DNA from: CAYJLF01 sp964371055
GTDB lineage: Bacteria > Eisenbacteria > RBG-16-71-46 > CAIMUX01
NCBI GenBank assembly: GCA_964371055.1
Contig: CAYJLF010000022.1
Location: forward strand, 33,766 to 97,765
DNA: 64,000 nucleotides
Direction: 5' to 3'
The notes under the pieces were generated by a model that saw only the letters and a program-made list of their open reading frames with translations, was not told the origin of the DNA and did no database searches. The first letter of the stretch is position 1, and every line of letters begins with the position of its first letter. Positions 59,528 through 64,000 of the stretch are shown here, one piece after another. A program made the translations under genes and the position numbers.

Positions 59528-60885
59528 ACGCCAAGAGCCTCATCCGCCGGACGCGTGACGGCGAGGAACTGTCCGGCGAAGAGATCGCGTTTCTAGTGCG
59601 TGGCGCGGTCGACGGCTCGGTGACCGACTATCAGCTCACGGCCTGGATGATGGCGGTCTACCTCCGCGGCCTGACGGAACGCGAAACCGTCGATCTGACC
59701 GTCGCGATGCTCGACTCGGGCGATCGTCTGCGGTTCGATGGCCTTCCCCTGCTCCCGGCGGACAAGCACTCGACCGGCGGCGTGGGGGACAAGGTCTCAT
59801 TCCTCGTCGCTCCGCTGGCGGCGGCCGCGGGGGTGCCGGTTCCGATGATCTCCGGCCGCTCTTTGGGCCACACCGGCGGCACGCTCGACAAGCTCGAGTC
59901 GATTCCCGGCTGTCGCACGGCGCTTTCTCGCGATGAGATCGTCCGACAGGTCTCGACGCTGGGGATCTGTCTGGCCGGTCAGACCGAGCGACTCGCTCCG
60001 GCCGACCGGATCCTCTACTCCCTGCGGGATGCGGCCTCGATCGTCGAGTCGCTCCCGCTCATCACCGCCAGCATCCTCAGCAAGAAAGCCGCGGCCGGGG
60101 TCCGGGCGCTCGCGCTCGACGTCAAAGTCGGCGGCGGGGCCTTCATGGAGAACCGTGACCGCGCCCACGCTCTCGCGGTGATGCTCGTCCGCACCGCCGC
60201 GCGCCTCGGGATTCGCGCGCGCGCTCATCTGACCGCGATGGACCTTCTCCTCGGGCGAACGGCCGGCAATGCGCTCGAGATCGCCGAGTCGGTGCGGGTG
60301 CTCCGGGGGGAGGAGCATCCCGGGGATCTGCGCCGGCTGACGCTGGTGCTCGGAGGGTCGATGTGCATGTTGTCGGGCCGAACGGCGACCGCCGACGAGG
60401 GGGAGCAAGCGATCGAACGTGCCTGGGCGAGCGGCCTCGGGTTCGAGAAGTTCGTACGGCTGGTCGCGGCCCAGGGGGGCGACGTGCGGTGTCTCGAGGA
60501 CCCGATGCGACTCCCCCGAGCGGCGGAGTGTCTCGAGGTGCCGGCCTCGGCCGACGGGTACTTCCAGGGAGTTCGGGCGCGGGAAGCGGGCGAGTGGATC
60601 ACCGAATCGGGAGGGGGACGGCTGCGGGCCGGCGATCGGCTGGATCCTCGGATCGGCGTGGAGCTGCTGGCGACACCCGGAGACCGCGTCCGGGCGGGGG
60701 AGACGGTTCTCCTCCTCCACCTCCCCGATGGGGGAGGCCGCACCGCCGCGGCGGAGGACCTGCGAACGCGAGCCGCGGATTGGGTGGTTCTGCAATCGAC
60801 GCCGGGAACCCCGATCCCGGCGGATCGGCCGGACGACGCGGCGATCATCCTCGAGATCGTGGATCCACCGATCGACGCCGGCTAG
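59524..60885 (+). CDS. pdp: Pyrimidine-nucleoside (thymidine) phosphorylase
   Basis: It cleaves uridine/thymidine with phosphate to the base and (deoxy)ribose-1-phosphate. Signatures: phosphate- and substrate-binding DKHSTGGVGDKVSF, the family pattern SGRSLGHTGGTLDKLESIPG, and SILSKKAAAGVRALALDVKVGGGAF. The C-terminal alpha/beta domain completes 453 residues, a normal length. GTG 59524 overlaps cdd's stop by 4 bases, so the two salvage enzymes are translationally coupled. Specificity between uridine and thymidine cannot be settled from these motifs. Confidence 0.93.
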   Translation: MNAKSLIRRTRDGEELSGEEIAFLVRGAVDGSVTDYQLTAWMMAVYLRGLTERETVDLTVAMLDSGDRLRFDGLPLLPADKHSTGGVGDKVSFLVAPLAAAAGVPVPMISGRSLGHTGGTLDKLESIPGCRTALSRDEIVRQVSTLGICLAGQTERLAPADRILYSLRDAASIVESLPLITASILSKKAAAGVRALALDVKVGGGAFMENRDRAHALAVMLVRTAARLGIRARAHLTAMDLLLGRTAGNALEIAESVRVLRGEEHPGDLRRLTLVLGGSMCMLSGRTATADEGEQAIERAWASGLGFEKFVRLVAAQGGDVRCLEDPMRLPRAAECLEVPASADGYFQGVRAREAGEWITESGGGRLRAGDRLDPRIGVELLATPGDRVRAGETVLLLHLPDGGGRTAAAEDLRTRAADWVVLQSTPGTPIPADRPDDAAIILEIVDPPIDAG

Positions 60886-60970
60886 CAGGATGCTGAAAAA
60901 CTGGACCAGCCGCGGTCGGGGCTGAACCGACGGTTGCCCCGGTCTGTCGCCTCCCCGGTGCCTCGCTCGG

Positions 60971-63070
60971 CTACGGGCGGTCCGGTGCGGGAGCCTCGTC
61001 CGGGGCCTCTTCCATGTCCGGATCGATCGTCTCGTCAACAGGGACGGGAGCGCCGCCATGCACCGCGCAGGTCCCGCGGGGAGCGGCCTCCGTGTGAAAC
61101 GTCCTCGCCACCGAGCGTGGACAACTCGGAGTCGCGAGATCGCCCGTCTCGGAACAGACGCGGACGGTCACGTACCCGGCTGGGGGGGTGAATTCTTCGC
61201 TGCCGTAGACCTCCACCGCTCGATTCATGAACGCGCTCCAGGCCGGGAGGGCCGCCTCCCCGCCGGTCATGCGCGACCCGATCGATCGCTTCTCATCGAA
61301 GCCGATCCAGACCCCGCAAGCCAGGCGGGGGATGAAGCCGACGAACCAGGCATCGGTGTAATCGTCGGTGGTCCCGGTCTTGCCTCCGGCGGGGGCGGTG
61401 AAACCGTGCTTCCCTCGCGCGGGATAACCGGTGCCGTGATCGATGACCGCCTGGAGCAGGTGGACCATGTACCAGGCGGAGGTCTCATCCAGGACCTCGC
61501 GGGAAGCCGGCTGGTGTTCGAAGACCACGCGACCATAGCGATCTTCGATCCGTTCGATGGCATGCGGAGTGACGAAGATTCCCTGGTTGGCCATGCAACC
61601 GTACGCGGCGGTGATTTCGAGTGGCGTGACCTCCGCGGTGCCGAGGGCCAGCGAGAGGTTGGGCGCCATCGGTCCGGCGAGACCGAACTGATGGGCCAGC
61701 TCCACCACCCGGCGCGGGCCGACTTTCTCGAGCAGACGGATGGTCGGCACGTTGATCGACTTCTGCAGCGTGTACTGCAGGGTCACGGTGCCACGGAACT
61801 TCCGGTCGAAGTTCTGCGGTGACCACGTCCGGCCGCCGGATGCATAGGAGACCGGGGAGTCCTCCAGCGTCGACTCGGGGCGCCACCCCTCGCGCATCGC
61901 CTGGGCAAAGACGATCGGCTTGAACGAGCTGCCGGGTTGCCGCCGTGCTTGTACAGCCCGGTTGAACTTGCTCTCCGCGAAGCTGCGTCCGCCGACGAGG
62001 GCGCGGATCGCTCCGTTCTGCGGCTCGAGAGCGACGAGCGCGCCCTGCAGATAGCGAGGAGGCGTCCCCGGCGGGGACGACGTCTCACCGCGCACTTCAA
62101 CGCCCGGCGTGCGGCGATAGGCGATCGCGCGATCCAGTTCGATCGCGCGCACCCGGCTCTCGACCGCTTCGGCGGCCGCCCGCTGCAACGCAAGATCGAC
62201 GGTGGTGTAGACGGTCAGCCCCCCGCCGTAGACTTCTGTGCCTCCGAAGCGGTCCATCAGGTCCTGGCGCACCATCTCGACAAAGTAGGCCGCGGCGGGT
62301 TCTCCCACCGCATCGGCGGCCAGCACGATCGGCTCGGCTTCGGCTTCCTGCCGCGCCTGATGGTCGATGACGCCGGCATCCTGCATCCGCCGGAGCACGG
62401 AATTGCGCCGCCGCTCCGCTGCCTCCGGGTGTCGCGCCGGCGAGTACGTCGCGGGGTTGGCGGGCAGTCCGGCGAGGAGCGCTGTCTCGGCGAGCGAGAG
62501 ATCGGCGCACGGCTTGCCGAAGAACCGTTGCGCCGCGGCCTCGACGCCGTAGGCCCCTTCGCCGAAGTAGATCCGGTTGAGATAGAACTCGAGGATCTCT
62601 TCCTTGGAGAACGAGCGCTCCAGTCGGATCGCGAGAATCGCTTCCTTGATCTTCCGCTCGACGGTCTGTGAATGACTGAGAAACGCGTTGCGCGCCAGTT
62701 GCTGGGTGATCGTGCTCGCACCCTGCCGGATTCCGCCGGCGGCGACGTTGGAAACAAGCGCGCGGATGACGCCGGGGACATCGAGGCCCCAGTGATGGAA
62801 GAAACGCTGATCCTCCGTGGCCAGCACGGCCTGGCGCATGGCTTCGGGAATCCGTGCGAGCGGCAACGGACTGCGGTTCTCAGTGTATAACTCATCGATC
62901 AACACGCCGTGTCGATCCAAGAGGACGGTCTTGCGCGGCGCCTCCACTTCCTGGCGCGTCTGCGGCGTCGGCAGGTCGGGGCCCCACAGCAGAAAGAGTC
63001 CGTAGACGCCGCCGGCCAGGGCCAGCGGAACCAGGAAGAGACAGACCAGAAAGGCGATGACGGGTCGCAT
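60971..63070 (-). CDS. mrcA: Class A penicillin-binding protein (PBP1A type)
   Basis: Bifunctional peptidoglycan synthase of 699 residues. An N-terminal membrane anchor (IAFLVCLFLVPLALAGGVYGLFLLW) is followed by a glycosyltransferase GT51 domain with catalytic E86 in ATEDQRFFHHWGLD, then GASTITQQLARN and KEEILEFYLNRIYFG. The transpeptidase domain has S381 in GSSFKP, SIN (438-440) and KTG (564-566) in AGGKTGTTDDYTDAWF. The C-terminus is acidic and proline-rich. The ribosome site is weak. It is divergent from the rRNA operon. Confidence 0.94.
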   Translation of the reverse strand: MRPVIAFLVCLFLVPLALAGGVYGLFLLWGPDLPTPQTRQEVEAPRKTVLLDRHGVLIDELYTENRSPLPLARIPEAMRQAVLATEDQRFFHHWGLDVPGVIRALVSNVAAGGIRQGASTITQQLARNAFLSHSQTVERKIKEAILAIRLERSFSKEEILEFYLNRIYFGEGAYGVEAAAQRFFGKPCADLSLAETALLAGLPANPATYSPARHPEAAERRRNSVLRRMQDAGVIDHQARQEAEAEPIVLAADAVGEPAAAYFVEMVRQDLMDRFGGTEVYGGGLTVYTTVDLALQRAAAEAVESRVRAIELDRAIAYRRTPGVEVRGETSSPPGTPPRYLQGALVALEPQNGAIRALVGGRSFAESKFNRAVQARRQPGSSFKPIVFAQAMREGWRPESTLEDSPVSYASGGRTWSPQNFDRKFRGTVTLQYTLQKSINVPTIRLLEKVGPRRVVELAHQFGLAGPMAPNLSLALGTAEVTPLEITAAYGCMANQGIFVTPHAIERIEDRYGRVVFEHQPASREVLDETSAWYMVHLLQAVIDHGTGYPARGKHGFTAPAGGKTGTTDDYTDAWFVGFIPRLACGVWIGFDEKRSIGSRMTGGEAALPAWSAFMNRAVEVYGSEEFTPPAGYVTVRVCSETGDLATPSCPRSVARTFHTEAAPRGTCAVHGGAPVPVDETIDPDMEEAPDEAPAPDRP

Positions 63071-63394
63071 GAGGTGACTTCATCACGCGGCCCGCGAGGA
63101 ATCAAGGAGACGGTGGCGACGCGGGTGGTGTGCGTGCGCCTCGAGACGGGCGATATCTCAGGGCGGGCCTGGTTCGGGCGAGCGGCTCCCGGCGGCAGGA
63201 ATGGCGGCCGCCGGCGCGTGTCGGAGGGCCTCGGCGGCACCCGGGTGGGGCGCAACCGGGCGCGTCGGGGCGCCGCAGGCCCCACAAAAAGATCCGAGGC
63301 CGTTCGGAGGGCCGGGCAGGCCCCGCCGTAATAGTTTGTGGTGTAGTGAGTTATGAACCGCTCGTCGAATTCGAAGATCGTTGAAAAAAAGAGG

Positions 63395-63424
63395 TTGACG
63401 ATCCACGGGGAGTCGAAGTACATT
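63395..63424 (+). promoter_or_regulatory. rRNA operon promoter P1-like with upstream A-tract
   Basis: TTGACG (63395-63400), an 18-base spacer and TACATT (63419-63424). An A-rich stretch TTGAAAAAAAGAGG just upstream (63381-63394) is placed like an UP element. The predicted start lies about 275 bases before mature 16S. Confidence 0.65.
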
Positions 63425-63550
63425 CCGAGTCCGCGACCGAATCGGGGGCAGCGCCTCCGGCAGTGGACGCCGGGGGGCCATCTCAGGAATGACCCAAAGC
63501 GTCTCTACGGTCGCATCAGTTTGTCCTTGCGCGTTCTTCGCGCGAGAAGC

Positions 63551-63562
63551 GGTCTTTGAAAA
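63551..63562 (+). promoter_or_regulatory. boxA-like antitermination element in the rRNA leader
   Basis: GGTCTTTGAAAA matches the boxA pattern (GnTCTTTGAAAA) that recruits NusB/S10 to rRNA transcripts. It lies about 155 bases before 16S, where such elements are expected. Confidence 0.6.
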
Positions 63563-63707
63563 GAGTTTCGAGTAGGCTTGGCGAGCCCGAATCGGCGCTC
63601 GTCGGTCCAGGCCTCGGTTTCGAGGTCAGGGCTGTGCGGGCGTGCGAATAGTTTGACGCCTCGCCTCGTGGGGTAACCCGCGGGGTTGGGGCGGCTCCGA
63701 GTTTTCG

Positions 63708-64000
63708 AACACGGAGAGTTTGATCCTGGCTCAGAACGAACGTTGGCGGCGTGGATTAGGCATGCAAGTCGAACGGACCTGGGGGCAACTCCAGGTTAGT
63801 GGCGAACGGGTGAGTAACGCGTGGGAAACCTGCCCTAGAGACGGGGATAACACCTCCAACGGGGTGCTAATACCGGATAAGACCACGGAATCGCATGGTT
63901 CTGCGGTCAAAGGTGGCCTCTACATGTAAGCTACCACTTTAGGATGGTCCCGCGTCCCATTAGCTTGTTGGTAGGGTAATGGCCTACCAAGGCTACGATG
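63708..64000 (+). rRNA. rrs: 16S ribosomal RNA, 5' part
   Basis: The universal forward-primer region AGAGTTTGATCCTGGCTCAG lies at 63715-63734, which sets the mature 5' end near 63708 by analogy with E. coli. It is followed by GGCATGCAAGTCGAACG, GTGAGTAACGCGTGGGAA and the helix-11 region. Only about 290 bases are present. The wording around GGCGGCGTGGATTAGGCATG is not that of common Proteobacteria or Firmicutes and is a good probe for placing the organism. Confidence 0.97.

Larger units (their letters stand above)
63071..63707. other. 637-base region upstream of the rRNA operon
   Basis: No protein gene is seen. The right half is the rRNA promoter and leader (see separate entries); the left half (63071-63350) is GC-rich and holds nothing I can identify beyond a possible promoter for the leftward PBP gene. 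Confidence 0.6.

Noticed and set aside
60886..60970. Terminator between the convergent pdp and PBP genes
   Set aside because: Only a 5-base GTCGG/CCGAC pairing and no T run were found.
1..64000. Prophage, insertion sequence, toxin-antitoxin or defence island
   Set aside because: No transposase, integrase, phage structural or restriction/Cas motifs were seen in any convincing frame; MazG stands without MazEF and is the housekeeping type.

Overview
This is a high-GC bacterial chromosome segment. It is almost wholly coding, carries no mobile element or CRISPR array, and ends in the first ~290 bases of a 16S rRNA gene. Four exported proteins end in a FlgD-Ig-like (Por-sorting-like) domain, and two very large cysteine-rich proteins end in an identical short tail. 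Together with the opening of the 16S gene, this suggests an uncultivated FCB-group lineage of the Eisenbacteria type. That placement is inference from gene style; a 16S search would settle it.

Layout. (1) 1-7.8 kb: a photolyase cut by the window edge and an MglA-like GTPase, then a minus-strand run that reads as peptidoglycan salvage: a class III aminotransferase, a parallel beta-helix protein, a NamZ-type exo-N-acetylmuramidase (DUF1343), and one polypeptide joining a MurU-like nucleotidyltransferase to an AmgK-like sugar kinase. (2) 7.8-27.6 kb: mostly exported proteins: a BNR/sortilin-like protein, an M28 peptidase, another repeat protein, two paralogous GACC-repeat giants (1027 and 1658 aa) and a C45-like Ntn-hydrolase. 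A PEP-synthase regulator (PSRP) and a DinB-like protein lie among them. (3) 27.7-31.1 kb: a DapE-like M20 deacylase, threonine ammonia-lyase and a small exported TPR-like protein. (4) 31.2-39 kb: an unusual signalling block. Three minus-strand genes overlap stop-to-start: a membrane-anchored degenerate hybrid kinase, a cytosolic peptide-binding-domain/histidine kinase/REC/REC protein, and a 65-aa protein with an HDLK motif. A Ser/Thr kinase with TPR-like repeats lies divergently beside them.

(5) 39-45.6 kb: a full-length ABCC-like ABC exporter, an HPF/RaiA-like ribosome factor with a clear terminator, and a NapH-like polyferredoxin divergent from an Rrf2 regulator across a three-half-site operator. 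(6) 45.6-53.5 kb: dapC-dapD (lysine/DAP synthesis by the succinylase route), a Lon-family protease overlapping a GAF histidine kinase, and a long-form phenylalanine hydroxylase. (7) 53.5-63.1 kb: housekeeping genes: an RluA-type pseudouridine synthase, rsgA, a 3D-domain protein, two tandem XRE-cupin regulators, mazG, cdd-pdp and a class A PBP. (8) 63.1-64 kb: the rRNA promoter, a boxA-like element and the start of 16S.

The best candidates for undescribed biology are the coupled signalling cassette at 31.2-36.3 kb, the NamZ plus MurU-AmgK fusion operon, and the GACC-repeat proteins with their shared C-terminal tail.
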